Below are positions 1 through 8,980 of a DNA stretch of 54,492 nucleotides, in pieces. Source of the DNA: Pseudomonas baetica (lineage in GTDB: Bacteria; Pseudomonadota; Gammaproteobacteria; Pseudomonadales; Pseudomonadaceae). A program made the translations under genes and the position numbers. The stretch's first letter is position 1. Every line of letters begins with the position of its first letter. The DNA lies in NCBI RefSeq assembly GCF_019733355.1, contig NZ_JAIHLQ010000042.1:1-54492 (forward strand), given 5' to 3'. Below the pieces are notes generated by a model, which saw only the letters and a program-made list of their open reading frames with translations, was not told where the DNA came from and did no database searches.

Positions 1-63
1 TCGCGAGCAAGCCCGCTCCCACAGTTGAAATGCGTTCCCCTGTGGGAGCGGGCTTGCTCGCGA
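1..63. repeat. REP inverted pair
   Basis: Two 24-base arms (1-24 and 40-63) are perfect reverse complements around a 15-base spacer. The core is the common Pseudomonas REP palindrome with tgtgggagcgggcttg. It lies just beyond the 3' end of hxcS and may act as a transcript end or stabiliser. Confidence 0.9.
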
Positions 64-93
64 ACGGGCCCGATCAGACAACCGCAAAACCCG

Positions 94-1305
94 CTACTGC
101 ACCAACTGGTTGATCTCAATGATCGGCAACAACACCGCCATCACAATCACCAGCACCACCCCACCCATCACCACAATCATCAAGGGCTCAAGCAGCGCGG
201 TCATGCCCATCGCCCGGCGCTCGATATCCCGGGACAGGGTCAGCGCCGCCCGCTCTAGCATCGGTGGCAGCGAACCGGTTTTCTCGCCGCTGGCGATCAG
301 GTGAATCAGCACCGGCGGAAACACATTCTCCACCCGCAGCGCCGCCGCCAGGTTGACACCTTCGCGCACCTTGGCCGTGGCATCGCTGACGCTCAGGCTC
401 AAGCGGTCGTTGGACAAGGTCTGCCGCGCTGCCTCCAGTGCTCGCAACAACGGCACCCCGGCGCCACCGAGAATCGCCAGCGTCGAGGCAAAACGCGCGG
501 TGTTCAGCCCAAGGATGAAGCGCCCGATCAGCGGCAACTTCAGCACCCGATGATGCCAACTCAAGCGCGCCGCCGGATTACGCAGATACAAACGCCAACT
601 CCAGAATCCGCCGGCCATGAATGCCGCGCACAACCAGCCCCAACTGCGAATGAAATCACTGGCATTGAGCATCGCCAGCGTCAGCCCCGGCAGATCTTGC
701 CGCGCCTGGGAAAACGCACTGACCACCTGCGGCACCACGTAGCTGAGCAGGAAAATCACAATGCCGATCGACACCAACCCGACCACACCGGGGTAGATAA
801 ACGCCGTGAGAATCTTGCCGCGCAGGTTGTTGCGTTCTTCGATGTAATCGGCCAGTCGTTCCATCACCTGCGCCAGATCGCCGGACTCTTCCCCCGCCGC
901 GATCAACGCGCGGTAGATCTCGGGAAAATCCCGTGGTCGCGCCGCCAGGGACTCGGCCAGACGCATGCCGCTGCGCACGTCGGCACGCACGGCGCTGAGG
1001 GTGTGGGCGATGTGCTTTTTCTCGGCCTGCTCGACCGTGGCACTCAACGCCGCTTCCAGTGGCAGACTGGCGCCGAGCAGGCTCGCCAGTTGCCGGGTGG
1101 CCCAGGCCAGGTCGTTGTCCGAGAGCTTGGCGCTGAACAATCCGCCGCCACCGTGGCTGGCGACGTTGCTTTCCTTTTGCACCGACAACGCGGTCAAGCC
1201 GCGCCCACGCAAGGCACTGAACGCGGCGGTTTGACTGTCAGCCTCCAGATGCCCGGATTCGATTTTTCCGCTGGCGTCGGCGGCTTCAAAGCGATAGCGA
1301 TTCAT
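94..1305 (-). CDS. hxcS: T2SS inner-membrane platform protein HxcS (GspF family)
   Basis: This is the polytopic inner-membrane platform protein of the Hxc type II secretion system. It is thought to couple the HxcR ATPase to pseudopilus growth. The product is 403 aa, the usual GspF length. It starts MNRYRFEA and has two T2SSF repeats (about 70-190 and 275-395), each ending in a hydrophobic stretch; a central membrane region (about 170-240) includes FIYPGVVGLVSIGIVIFLL. The start codon overlaps the stop of hxcR by one base, so the two are translationally coupled. It is the last hxc gene on this side. The secreted phosphatase genes that sit near hxcS in P. aeruginosa are not visible within the window. 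Family assignment is from motifs. The Hxc rather than Xcp label rests on gene order and on the linked vre genes. Confidence 0.9.
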   Translation of the reverse strand: MNRYRFEAADASGKIESGHLEADSQTAAFSALRGRGLTALSVQKESNVASHGGGGLFSAKLSDNDLAWATRQLASLLGASLPLEAALSATVEQAEKKHIAHTLSAVRADVRSGMRLAESLAARPRDFPEIYRALIAAGEESGDLAQVMERLADYIEERNNLRGKILTAFIYPGVVGLVSIGIVIFLLSYVVPQVVSAFSQARQDLPGLTLAMLNASDFIRSWGWLCAAFMAGGFWSWRLYLRNPAARLSWHHRVLKLPLIGRFILGLNTARFASTLAILGGAGVPLLRALEAARQTLSNDRLSLSVSDATAKVREGVNLAAALRVENVFPPVLIHLIASGEKTGSLPPMLERAALTLSRDIERRAMGMTALLEPLMIVVMGGVVLVIVMAVLLPIIEINQLVQ

Positions 1306-2711
1306 CAGGCGTCCCGTGTCACACGCAGGATTTCTTCGGGGGCGGTGGCACCGCTGCGAATCCAGCGTTCACCGTCCTCGCGCAGGCTGAACATCCCGGC
1401 CTTGGCGGCAGCCGCGCGCAAGGCTTGCTCCCCCGCGCCTTGGTGAATCAAGGTGCGAATGTCATCGTCGATGCAGAACAATTCGTGAATGCCGGTTCGG
1501 CCGCTGTAACCCGTGTTGTTGCAGACGGCGCAACCCACCGGGCGCCAAGTCCCGGGGGTCGCCGGATCTTCCTGTTTGCATTGATTACACAACCTGCGCA
1601 CCAGCCGTTGCGCCAGCACGCCGAGCATCGACGAGGCCAGCAGAAACGGCTCCACACCCATGTCGATCAAGCGATTGACCGCCGACACCGCGTCGTTGGT
1701 GTGCAGGGTCGCCAGCACCAGGTGACCGGTCAGCGAAGCCTGTACGGCGATTTGCGCAGTTTCCAGATCGCGGATCTCGCCGATCATGATGATGTCCGGG
1801 TCCTGGCGCAGAATTGCCCGCAGTGCGAGGGCAAAGGTCATGTCGATTTTGGCGTTGACCTGAATCTGGCTGATCCCCGGCAGGTCGTATTCCACCGGGT
1901 CTTCGACGGTGAGGATGTTGCTGGTGCTCGCGTCCAGCCGCGCCAGCGCCGCGTAAAGGCTGGTGGTCTTGCCACTGCCGGTGGGGCCGGTGACCAGCAC
2001 GATGCCGTGGGGCTGGCGGATCAGGTGATCGAGCTTGGCCAGCACCTGCGCGTCCATGCCGAGGGTTTCCAGGTGCAAGCGCCCGGCCTGCTTGTCGAGC
2101 AGACGCATCACCACCCGTTCGCCATGGCCGGTGGGCACGGTCGAGACGCGAATATCGATCGGCCGGCCCGCCACACGCAAAGCAATCCGCCCATCCTGCG
2201 GCAGGCGTTTTTCGGCGATGTCGAGCTGGGCCATGATCTTGATCCGCGACACCAATGCACCGTGCAACGCCTTGCGGGGCGAGACCACGTCACGCAGGGT
2301 GCCGTCGACGCGGTAGCGCACCACCGAATGGGTTTCGAACGGCTCGATGTGAATATCGCTGGCCTCATCGCGAGCGGCCTGGGTGAGCAGCGCGTTGATC
2401 ATGCGGATCACCGGGGCGCCGTCCTGGGTATCCAGCAGATCGGTGATTTCCGGCATGTCCTGCATCAGACGATCAAGGTCGACTTCGTTTTCAGCAGCGC
2501 CGACCACCGCCGCGGCGCTGCCCGTGTCGGCGTAGGCGGCGGCGAGCAAACCGTCGAGTTCGTCATCGCGCACCCGCGTGACTTTGGCCTCGCCGAACTG
2601 GCGTCGCACCTCGCTGATCGACCAGCCGGGCGTCGCCGGGCACACCGTCAACACCCCGTCGCGCAGCAAGATGCGTTGAGCCTTGGCCCAGGCGTATGGC
2701 AAGACGCTCAT
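1305..2711 (-). CDS. hxcR: T2SS assembly ATPase HxcR (GspE family)
   Basis: This is the cytoplasmic hexameric ATPase that powers pseudopilus assembly. The 468-aa protein has an N-terminal T2SSE-type region (about 1-100), a Walker A GPTGSGKTTSLY, an Asp box and Walker B with IIMIGEIRD, a His box (LVLATLHTNDA), and a tetracysteine zinc motif CNQC...CAVC near the C-terminus. All expected functional motifs are present, so it should be active. It overlaps hxcQ by four bases upstream (ATGA-type) and hxcS by one base downstream. It is somewhat shorter at the N-terminus than XcpR-type GspE proteins, which is common in Hxc-type systems. Confidence 0.92.
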   Translation of the reverse strand: MSVLPYAWAKAQRILLRDGVLTVCPATPGWSISEVRRQFGEAKVTRVRDDELDGLLAAAYADTGSAAAVVGAAENEVDLDRLMQDMPEITDLLDTQDGAPVIRMINALLTQAARDEASDIHIEPFETHSVVRYRVDGTLRDVVSPRKALHGALVSRIKIMAQLDIAEKRLPQDGRIALRVAGRPIDIRVSTVPTGHGERVVMRLLDKQAGRLHLETLGMDAQVLAKLDHLIRQPHGIVLVTGPTGSGKTTSLYAALARLDASTSNILTVEDPVEYDLPGISQIQVNAKIDMTFALALRAILRQDPDIIMIGEIRDLETAQIAVQASLTGHLVLATLHTNDAVSAVNRLIDMGVEPFLLASSMLGVLAQRLVRRLCNQCKQEDPATPGTWRPVGCAVCNNTGYSGRTGIHELFCIDDDIRTLIHQGAGEQALRAAAAKAGMFSLREDGERWIRSGATAPEEILRVTRDA

Positions 2712-5059
2712 TGCAAGGGCACTGCTTTAATCGTGGCGCGCGGCCCCGACGTCGGCCTGCTCACCGGCACGCCTTGCGACGCCGTGGGTAATTGCGGCGC
2801 CTGCATGTCCGGCATCGCCCAACTGCGCTCCGGTTGCAAACCGCCCTGTGCACGGCGCATGAAGTCATAGCGGTTCAGTGTGATGCTGCGCCCCGCTTCG
2901 CTGTCGCGAATGATGTACGGGCGCAGGAACACCATCAGGTTGGTCTTGCTGATCGCCCGGCGCTCGTTGCGAAACAGCGCGCCAATTCCGGGGATGGTCG
3001 ACAGCCACGGCACCGCGTCATTGCTCTGGCTGTAGCCATCCTGCAGCAAGCCGCCGAGCACCATGATCTGCCCGTCATCGAGCAGGATGCTGGTGTCGAT
3101 CGCACGTTTGTTGGTGACAATGCCCGCCGCTCTCGCGCTGTTGGACGCGCGCTCGTCAATGCTGCTGACTTCCTGATAGATGTCGAGTTTGACCGTACCG
3201 CCCTCGGAAATCTGCGGGCGCACATTGAGTTTCAACCCCACTTCTTCACGCGTCACGGTCTGGAACGGGTTGTTGCTGGTGCCCCCGCCGCCGGTGACGT
3301 AGCTGCCGCTGACAAACGGGATGGTCTGGCCGACGAAAATGCTCGCCGCTTCGTTGTCCAGCGTCAGCAGGTTCGGCGTCGACAGCACGTTGGTGCCGCC
3401 CTTGCTCTTCAGCGCTCGCGCCAACACTTTCAGATCAAGAATCTTGCCGATGCCGGGAATATCGACCGTGCCGTTGACGTAGCCGAGGTTCAAACCCTGC
3501 GGCAGCGCATCAATGCTGGTCTTGCCGCTGAGATTGAAGCCGGAACCACCCAGATTCGCGCCACCAATCACGCCATCGCCGCCCAGGTTGCCGGTCTGCC
3601 ACTGCACGCCGAACTCACTGGCATCGTCCTCGCCGACTTCGACAATCAGGCTTTCGATCACCACTTGCGCGCGGCGCTGATCGAGCAGATCAATGACTTC
3701 GCGCAGGTTGCGGTAGAGCGGCTCCGGCGCGGAAATCAGCAAGGTGTTAGTGGTCGCGTCAGCCTGAATCGTCACGCCACCAGCGCTGAACGCAACGTTT
3801 TGCTCGGTGCTTTGGGCGCTGCCACTGGTGGCGCTGCTGCCCTGGGCATAACTGCCGCCAGTGCTGCCGTTGCTGGAAGTGGTCGAAGTAGTGCCGCTGG
3901 TTTGCGTACCACTCTGAGCATTCGAACCACCATTATTGCCGCTGCTGCCCATGGCACTGAGCACCGAACGCGCGCTGTCACTGGTGCCGCTGTCGCTTTC
4001 GCCGGTAAGCAAACCGCGTAACGCCTGCGCCAGTTTCGCCGCTTGCGCGTTACGCAAATAAACCACATGCAGATTGCTCGGATTGCTTTGCGCGTTATCC
4101 AGTTTGTAGATCAGATTCCGCGCCAGTTCCGTGCGCTCCGGACTGCCAGCGCGAATGATGATGGTGTTCGAGCGTGGATCGCCAATCACCGCGATTTTCT
4201 GCGTCGGATCATTGCCCGGCGTGTCGAGTAAATCAGCGACCATCGGCGCGATGTCGGCAGCGATGCCGTTCTGGATCTGCACCACGTCGGTGTCGATGGC
4301 GCTTGGCGTGTCGATGCTGGCGATCAACTGCGCGACGCGGGTCAGGTTGTCGGCGTAATCGGTGATGACAACGGTGTTGTTGCCGGGATAGGCGTTGATC
4401 GGATTGTTCGGCGACACAATCGGCCGCAACACCGGAATCAGGTTCACCGCGTTCTCGTATTGCAGTCGAAACGTGCGGGTGAGCATGCCGTTGCCGGCAG
4501 GTTTGTCGGCGCTGTAGATCGGCCCGCCGAGCAGTTTGGCATCGGCCTCAGGCACGACGTGGGCGACCCCGCCGACATCGACCACGGCAAAGCCTTGCAT
4601 GCGCAGAGCCGACAGCAGCATGTCGTAGGCCTGGTGCGCCGGCACCTGACCTTCCGAAACCAGCGTCAGGCTACCCTTGACCCGTGGATCGACCAGAAAC
4701 TGCTGACCGGTCGAACGTGACAAGGCGCGCACCACCGCTTGAATATCCGCGTCGACAAAATTCAGCGTCACCGGTTGATTACCCAGCGGATTGCTCGGCA
4801 CGGCGCTGCCCCGTGAGGCGGCGCTACCACGAGCGCGCTGGGTGATGTTGTGCAATTGCTTGGGCGCGGGCCTGACTTGCGCCTGAGCCCGCTCGCGATC
4901 AAGCACCGCATCACCGCTGCGCTGAGTGTTGGCCAACGGCCGGCCGAGTTCGCTGTCGACCAGCAGCGGCGGCTGATTCGGCGGTGTGCTGGTGTTGCTG
5001 CACGCGCTCAACGCCATCAGCAGCATCGGCAGTGCCAGTTTGGATCCTGACCCCTTCAT
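2708..5059 (-). CDS. hxcQ: T2SS lipidated secretin HxcQ (GspD family)
   Basis: This is the outer-membrane secretin channel. The 783-aa protein begins with a lipoprotein signal (basic MKGSGSK, hydrophobic core, lipobox LSAC with Ser at +2, which favours outer-membrane sorting). P. aeruginosa HxcQ is known as a liposecretin that reaches the outer membrane through its own lipid anchor, and this protein has the same feature. N0-N3 domains fill about residues 90-450 (STGQQFLVDPRVKG in N0/N1). The secretin core follows, with IESLIVEVGED and the conserved VPWLSTIPGIGALFR. An unusually long Ser/Gly/Thr/Asn-rich low-complexity loop (about 355-425) interrupts N3. No separate pilotin gene is seen nearby. 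The stop overlaps the hxcR start. Confidence 0.93.
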   Translation of the reverse strand: MKGSGSKLALPMLLMALSACSNTSTPPNQPPLLVDSELGRPLANTQRSGDAVLDRERAQAQVRPAPKQLHNITQRARGSAASRGSAVPSNPLGNQPVTLNFVDADIQAVVRALSRSTGQQFLVDPRVKGSLTLVSEGQVPAHQAYDMLLSALRMQGFAVVDVGGVAHVVPEADAKLLGGPIYSADKPAGNGMLTRTFRLQYENAVNLIPVLRPIVSPNNPINAYPGNNTVVITDYADNLTRVAQLIASIDTPSAIDTDVVQIQNGIAADIAPMVADLLDTPGNDPTQKIAVIGDPRSNTIIIRAGSPERTELARNLIYKLDNAQSNPSNLHVVYLRNAQAAKLAQALRGLLTGESDSGTSDSARSVLSAMGSSGNNGGSNAQSGTQTSGTTSTTSSNGSTGGSYAQGSSATSGSAQSTEQNVAFSAGGVTIQADATTNTLLISAPEPLYRNLREVIDLLDQRRAQVVIESLIVEVGEDDASEFGVQWQTGNLGGDGVIGGANLGGSGFNLSGKTSIDALPQGLNLGYVNGTVDIPGIGKILDLKVLARALKSKGGTNVLSTPNLLTLDNEAASIFVGQTIPFVSGSYVTGGGGTSNNPFQTVTREEVGLKLNVRPQISEGGTVKLDIYQEVSSIDERASNSARAAGIVTNKRAIDTSILLDDGQIMVLGGLLQDGYSQSNDAVPWLSTIPGIGALFRNERRAISKTNLMVFLRPYIIRDSEAGRSITLNRYDFMRRAQGGLQPERSWAMPDMQAPQLPTASQGVPVSRPTSGPRATIKAVPLQ

Positions 5060-5604
5060 GAAGCTTCCTTAGCGCCCAGCGCCTGATCCATGCGAACGGT
5101 GCCTGACAAAGTGCCGGCAGTAACTTCGGTCGAAGCGTTTTCCGCGCGTTGCAAACGGGCCTCGACCACTTGCAGAGAAAGTTGCGACGGCTGGCTCAGC
5201 AACCAGTCGAGCACCGCGTCGGCCGGCGCGGCGTCGAAGGTCAGTTGCCACGAAGCCGAATCCGCCGCCTGCAATTGATAGTGCCCGGCCAGACCTCTGG
5301 CCTGCAGGGTTTGCTCCAGCGACTGGCCGACGCCTTGCCCGTCCGGGCGCACATTGACCTCGCGCAGCAGCACTTCCAGCGCTTCGGTCTGCGCGCGCAA
5401 CTTCGGCGTTTCGTTTTGCCAATAGCTGATTTTTTTCAGCGGTGGCTGAATCAGTGCCACCCAGAGCAGCAGACCGAACAGCGCGATGGCCATGCCCGCG
5501 ACCATGCGTTTCTCGCGCAATGCCAACGGCTGCCAACGCGCCTGCAACTGACGATTGAAGCCCTGCCAGCGGGCGCGGTGAATCGCCAACGCAGCCTTAT
5601 TCAT
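5056..5604 (-). CDS. hxcZ: T2SS inner-membrane protein HxcZ (GspM-like)
   Basis: This is a GspM-type bitopic protein that forms the inner-membrane platform with HxcY. I chose the start at 5604 (MNKAALAIHRARW), which overlaps the hxcY stop by eight bases. A start at 5637 would give 11 more residues but overlap hxcY by 41 bases. The 182-aa protein has a basic cytoplasmic segment, one membrane helix (about 37-55, MAIALFGLLLWVALIQPP), and a periplasmic ferredoxin-like region. Sequence identity in this family is always low, so the call rests on topology, length and position between the GspL and GspD genes. Confidence 0.85.
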   Translation of the reverse strand: MNKAALAIHRARWQGFNRQLQARWQPLALREKRMVAGMAIALFGLLLWVALIQPPLKKISYWQNETPKLRAQTEALEVLLREVNVRPDGQGVGQSLEQTLQARGLAGHYQLQAADSASWQLTFDAAPADAVLDWLLSQPSQLSLQVVEARLQRAENASTEVTAGTLSGTVRMDQALGAKEAS

Positions 5605-6775
5605 CGTCTGCCTCGCTGCTGTTGTCTTCGGTTTCATTGGTGCTGGCTTCAGCGGCCGGGCGCAACGTCCAGCCCTCGTCGTCGGCCGTCACGCTGATCC
5701 CGGCCTGGGCCAGGGCGCTTTGCCAATCCTTGTCATTGCCGCTGCGACGGGCGTCGCTCAACAGGCTCAGTTGCAACGTCCCGTCGACATAGGCCAGACG
5801 TTCAACGCTGCCGGCCATGAACGGCATGCCCGTGCCCGCCTGCAACACCAGGCGACTGAAGTTCTGCGCCGGGTCATCGACCGCGCCTTTTTGCCGCGCC
5901 GCCAATTGCTGGCGGGCCTGCTGCAGCGGATTGAGGATCACCGGCAATTCGGGGAAGGCCTGCTTCACCCGCACATTCATCTGCGTCTTGAGCTGCTGCC
6001 CCTGACTGGCTTCGCGCGCGGCATACAGGTTCAAACCGATCACCCATACCGCCACGGCCAGCGCCGACAAGCCAAGCGCCCGCCCCCAACCACGATGTTC
6101 AGTGACTTGCTGTTGCAGCACACCGTGCAAGCCCCAACCCGGTACCGGCCCGGTCCAGCGCAGGGCTTCGCTCATGGGCAGTTCGGCACCGGGTGGCGGC
6201 GCTGCGCCGATCCAGTGCAGCGTGACGCCCGGCTCCCACAGCGTGTTGTCGACGCCTTCATCAAACAACGGTTGCACCCGCGCCGATTGCAGACTTTCGC
6301 GCAGCAACAGATGGCCGTCCTGCACACACGCGACAAGGCCCGGCAGCACCGGCAAGCTGTACGCCGCCGGGTACAAACCGCGCAGGTTCAGGCCGGACTG
6401 CTTGAGGAGATGCGCAAGGTGCAGCAGGCGTTGACGCGGCGCCCACGCGATTTGCACCCGCCCCGCCTCGTCACGCGGACTGTGGGCGATGTGCATCTCA
6501 CGGCTGTCGCCGAGCATCAGCGCCTGCGCCGCGCATTGCACCGCCGCTGCCGTTTTGTTGGCCGGCAGCGGCGGCAGATCGATACTCGCCACGAGGCTGT
6601 CCGCCGGGTGCAGAAAACACAGCAGTGGCGGCAGTTTCGGCAGCTGAATCAACTGCGCCAATGTCAGCCAGTCTTCACGGCTGACCTGGCCCTGACGATC
6701 CAGCCATGCGCAATTCACCGTGCAGTCCAAGTCCAGTTCCGCCAATGGCGGCAGCGCAACCCTTATCTGAGTCAT
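5597..6775 (-). CDS. hxcY: T2SS inner-membrane protein HxcY (GspL-like)
   Basis: The 392-aa protein is a GspL homologue. It has an actin-like cytoplasmic domain (about 1-220, including LCFLHPADSLVASIDLPPLP), one membrane helix (about 240-257, LGLSALAVAVWVIGLNLYA) and a periplasmic region of about 130 aa with an acidic tail. In this family the cytoplasmic domain holds the GspE ATPase at the membrane and the periplasmic part pairs with GspM. It starts four bases inside the end of hxcX and overlaps the start of hxcZ, as expected for a tightly coupled operon. Confidence 0.88.
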   Translation of the reverse strand: MTQIRVALPPLAELDLDCTVNCAWLDRQGQVSREDWLTLAQLIQLPKLPPLLCFLHPADSLVASIDLPPLPANKTAAAVQCAAQALMLGDSREMHIAHSPRDEAGRVQIAWAPRQRLLHLAHLLKQSGLNLRGLYPAAYSLPVLPGLVACVQDGHLLLRESLQSARVQPLFDEGVDNTLWEPGVTLHWIGAAPPPGAELPMSEALRWTGPVPGWGLHGVLQQQVTEHRGWGRALGLSALAVAVWVIGLNLYAAREASQGQQLKTQMNVRVKQAFPELPVILNPLQQARQQLAARQKGAVDDPAQNFSRLVLQAGTGMPFMAGSVERLAYVDGTLQLSLLSDARRSGNDKDWQSALAQAGISVTADDEGWTLRPAAEASTNETEDNSSEADDE

Positions 6776-7728
6776 ACGCCCACCCGCGACCAGATCACTT
6801 GCGGCAACCGGTCCTGGCTACGATGCAACAACGCCTCGAGGCTGACCCGGCGCTGCTCGCGTCGCGCTTCACCGCGCAGGCGAAACCAGTCGCTGGTGAT
6901 GCCGACCTTGACGCTGCTGACTTCCAGATTCGGCATGCGCAAGCGGTTAACGAAGTCGCCCCGGTTGATGAACCAGCGTCCGGCGTCACGCTCATTGATC
7001 AACGCCTGCGCGCGCTCCAGCGACAACCCCGGCACATACGCCGCCAGTACCGGTGCAGTGGCGGTATTGCCGTTGAGCCAGGTCGTCGCGGGAATCACCG
7101 TCATGTAAGGCGCCAGTTTGCCGATCACCGCGTCATTCACACCGTCAACACTGCGCAAATCATCGATGCTGCGCAGCATCGGCAACGTCGGATTTTGTGG
7201 TTTGCGCGAGGCGTTAGGCGATGTCGCCCGACCGCTGTCGACGCCGTTGTTGTTCTCGGCCATCTGCGGATTCAACAGTCGCGGGTACGACTCGATGACC
7301 CGCTGACGGATGCGCTGATTCAAACCGGCGCTGATCCCGATCAACTCGCACAAGCGCTGAAACGCCTGCACCTGCGCCTCATCGACACGCTCATTGGCCA
7401 CCAGATTGCGCAGATTGAACTTGCCCTGCTCGTCTTCCAGTCGCCCCTCGAAACCCTGAGCCACCCAGCGCTGCGCCCACGGCTGATCGAGCCGGGTCAG
7501 CGGATCGCGCTGGCGAGCATCCCAGAGAATTTGGCGGCTGATCTCCACGCCGCCCTGCACAATCCAGCGCCCCTGCACGCGCTGCTGATCGGCCTCCAGC
7601 GCACGGGTCGACACGCTCTGGCGCGTCAACATGCCCGCCGCAATCACCGCCACCACGGCCGCAATCAGCAACGCGCTGATAATCGCCATTCCTTGTTGCT
7701 TCGCCCCGTCAGGCGAACGTCTGTTCAT
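6772..7728 (-). CDS. hxcX: T2SS minor pseudopilin HxcX (GspK)
   Basis: This is the large minor pseudopilin that caps the pseudopilus tip with GspI and GspJ. I place the start at 7728 (MNRRSPDGAKQQG), nine bases past the end of hxcT. An upstream in-frame start at 7863 would add Arg-rich sequence that overlaps hxcT and is not pilin-like. The 318-aa protein has a short basic leader, then QQG/MAIISALLIAAVVAVIAAG, a prepilin-type cleavage site and helix lacking the usual +5 Glu, which is typical of GspK. The large alpha domain follows (T2SSK). Confidence 0.9.
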   Translation of the reverse strand: MNRRSPDGAKQQGMAIISALLIAAVVAVIAAGMLTRQSVSTRALEADQQRVQGRWIVQGGVEISRQILWDARQRDPLTRLDQPWAQRWVAQGFEGRLEDEQGKFNLRNLVANERVDEAQVQAFQRLCELIGISAGLNQRIRQRVIESYPRLLNPQMAENNNGVDSGRATSPNASRKPQNPTLPMLRSIDDLRSVDGVNDAVIGKLAPYMTVIPATTWLNGNTATAPVLAAYVPGLSLERAQALINERDAGRWFINRGDFVNRLRMPNLEVSSVKVGITSDWFRLRGEARREQRRVSLEALLHRSQDRLPQVIWSRVGV

Positions 7729-7736
7729 GGCCGGCC

Positions 7737-8195
7737 TTACAGCTGCCAGGAACCGATATCGGCATTCACGCCGTCGCCGTCCGGCTGACCGTCGGCACCG
7801 AGCGAGAAAATGTCGATCTCGCCGTTGGCGCCCGGGTTGAGGTACTGATAAGGACGGCCCCACGGATCATTCGGCAAACGCTCCAGGTACGAACGCCAGT
7901 TGCTGTTCTTCGCATCCGCCGGCCGCTCCACCAGCACTTTCAAGCCCTGATTCATGCTCGGGTAAGTGCCGTGGTCGAGGCGATACAACTTCAAAGCCTG
8001 CATCAAACCGCCAATGTCCTGCTTCGCCGCCGTCGCCCGCGCCTGATCCGGCCGGTCGAGCACCTTGGGCACCACCATCGCCGCCAGAATCCCCAAAATC
8101 ACCACCACCACCATGATCTCGATCAGGGTAAAACCCTGCTGCCCACGGGGCTTGCGCGGCGACTGCTCAGGCGGTTTGCACGGTGCGATATCCAT
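7737..8195 (-). CDS. hxcT: T2SS major pseudopilin HxcT (GspG)
   Basis: This is the main subunit of the pseudopilus. The 152-aa product has a rather long leader (21 residues, rich in Pro, Lys and Arg) ending in QQG, then FTLIEIMVVVVILGILAAMV, with the conserved +5 Glu. The C-terminal GspG signature is present: DHGTYPSMNQGL, LPNDPWGRPYQY, and the calcium-loop-like DIFSLGADGQPDGDGVNADIG. It is the first gene of the minus-strand operon (hxcT-X-Y-Z-Q-R-S) and is transcribed divergently from hxcV. Confidence 0.94.
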   Translation of the reverse strand: MDIAPCKPPEQSPRKPRGQQGFTLIEIMVVVVILGILAAMVVPKVLDRPDQARATAAKQDIGGLMQALKLYRLDHGTYPSMNQGLKVLVERPADAKNSNWRSYLERLPNDPWGRPYQYLNPGANGEIDIFSLGADGQPDGDGVNADIGSWQL

Positions 8196-8343
8196 CTCGA
8201 CATTCCTTTGGCTTGATTCGATTCGACGCGCAGTGTTGCAAGAAGATATGTCAGGGATGTTGAAAATCCTCGGGAGTTTTCGTCGTCAAGCCGTCAAGGA
8301 CGGGGGTTAGCGTCGAGGGCTGTGCTTTGGTTTTGGGCCATTT
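8196..8343. promoter_or_regulatory. Divergent hxcT / hxcV intergenic region
   Basis: These 148 bases separate two divergent secretion genes and must carry both promoters. On the minus strand a good ribosome site precedes hxcT (reverse complement of cattccttt). I see no convincing sigma-70 promoter, so an ECF (VreI-type) promoter is possible but not demonstrable by eye. Confidence 0.4.
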
Positions 8344-8718
8344 ATGCGTGCGCGTTCCCGAGAAAGCGGATTCACCCTGATAGAAGTGCTGGTGGCGCTA
8401 GCGATTATTGCCGTGGCGATGTCAGCGGCTGTGCGCGTGGCGGGGTTGATGACGCAGAGCAACGGGGTGTTGCGGGATCGGTCGATTGCTTTACTGGCCG
8501 GGCAAAGTCGTTTGGCGGAGTTGCGGCTTGAAGGCAAGTTGCCGATGGGGATGAAAGCGCAGGAGTGTGATCAGGGGCGGTTGTTGTTGCGGTGTGAGCA
8601 AGTGATCGCAACGGTGGAGAATGGGCGGTTGCTCAAGGTTGGGATTCAAGTATTCGACCGCAACCAGGACGCGCCGCCACTGGCAAAACTCGAAACCCTA
8701 CTCACCCGCCCCCTGTAG
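8344..8718 (+). CDS. hxcV: T2SS minor pseudopilin HxcV (GspI)
   Basis: The 124-aa protein has a short leader ending in SG, then FTLIEVLVALAIIAVAMSAA with +5 Glu, followed by the GspI signature (LAGQSRLAELRLEGKLP). It contains a Cys pair (CDQGRLLLRC). GspI proteins start assembly of the tip complex with GspJ and GspK. It is divergent from hxcT and is the last core gene before the accessory island. In the P. aeruginosa order as I recall it, hxcP follows directly, but here hxcP lies 15.8 kb away at 24482. The stop codon runs into the arm of a large REP-type hairpin. Confidence 0.9.
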   Translation: MRARSRESGFTLIEVLVALAIIAVAMSAAVRVAGLMTQSNGVLRDRSIALLAGQSRLAELRLEGKLPMGMKAQECDQGRLLLRCEQVIATVENGRLLKVGIQVFDRNQDAPPLAKLETLLTRPL

Positions 8719-8797
8719 GAGCTGCCGCAGGCTGCGATCTTTTGATCTTGTTTTTCAGGATCAAAATCAAAAGATCGCAGCCTGCGGCAGCTCCTAC
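8715..8797. repeat. Long REP-type hairpin after hxcV
   Basis: Near-perfect inverted arms (gtaggagctgccgcaggctg... at 8715 and its complement ending at 8797) flank a short T-rich loop. This is the second common Pseudomonas repeat type in the window; the same arm sequence recurs at 26131-26220 and 53761-53840. It probably ends the hxcV transcript. Confidence 0.85.
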
Positions 8798-8903
8798 ACA
8801 GATATCTCAGGCAGCAGAAACAGCGCATGTGTCATCACCATCGCTGCCAGCCCAGCGCCCAAAGGTTTCACAGCCAGACTAAACATCCCTGACCAACCCA
8901 AAA

Positions 8904-8932
8904 CCCTGTGGGAGCGGGCTTGCCCGCGAAGG
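8904..8932 (+). repeat. Single REP element, start of the first duplicated module
   Basis: The core ctgtgggagcgggcttg is followed by a sequence (aaggcgccagaacg) that recurs almost unchanged at about 11000 and 17666, each time just before the 3' end of a DUF6124-like gene. It marks the edge of a module present three times in the island. Confidence 0.75.
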
Positions 8933-8980
8933 CGCCAGAACGGACACCCAATCAATCAGCAGGTGATCCCGATACGCGCA

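Noticed and set aside
1425..4021. Long plus-strand open frames opposite hxcR and hxcQ
   Set aside because: They are antisense shadows of high-GC genes, rich in Arg, His and Gln, without ribosome sites or domains.
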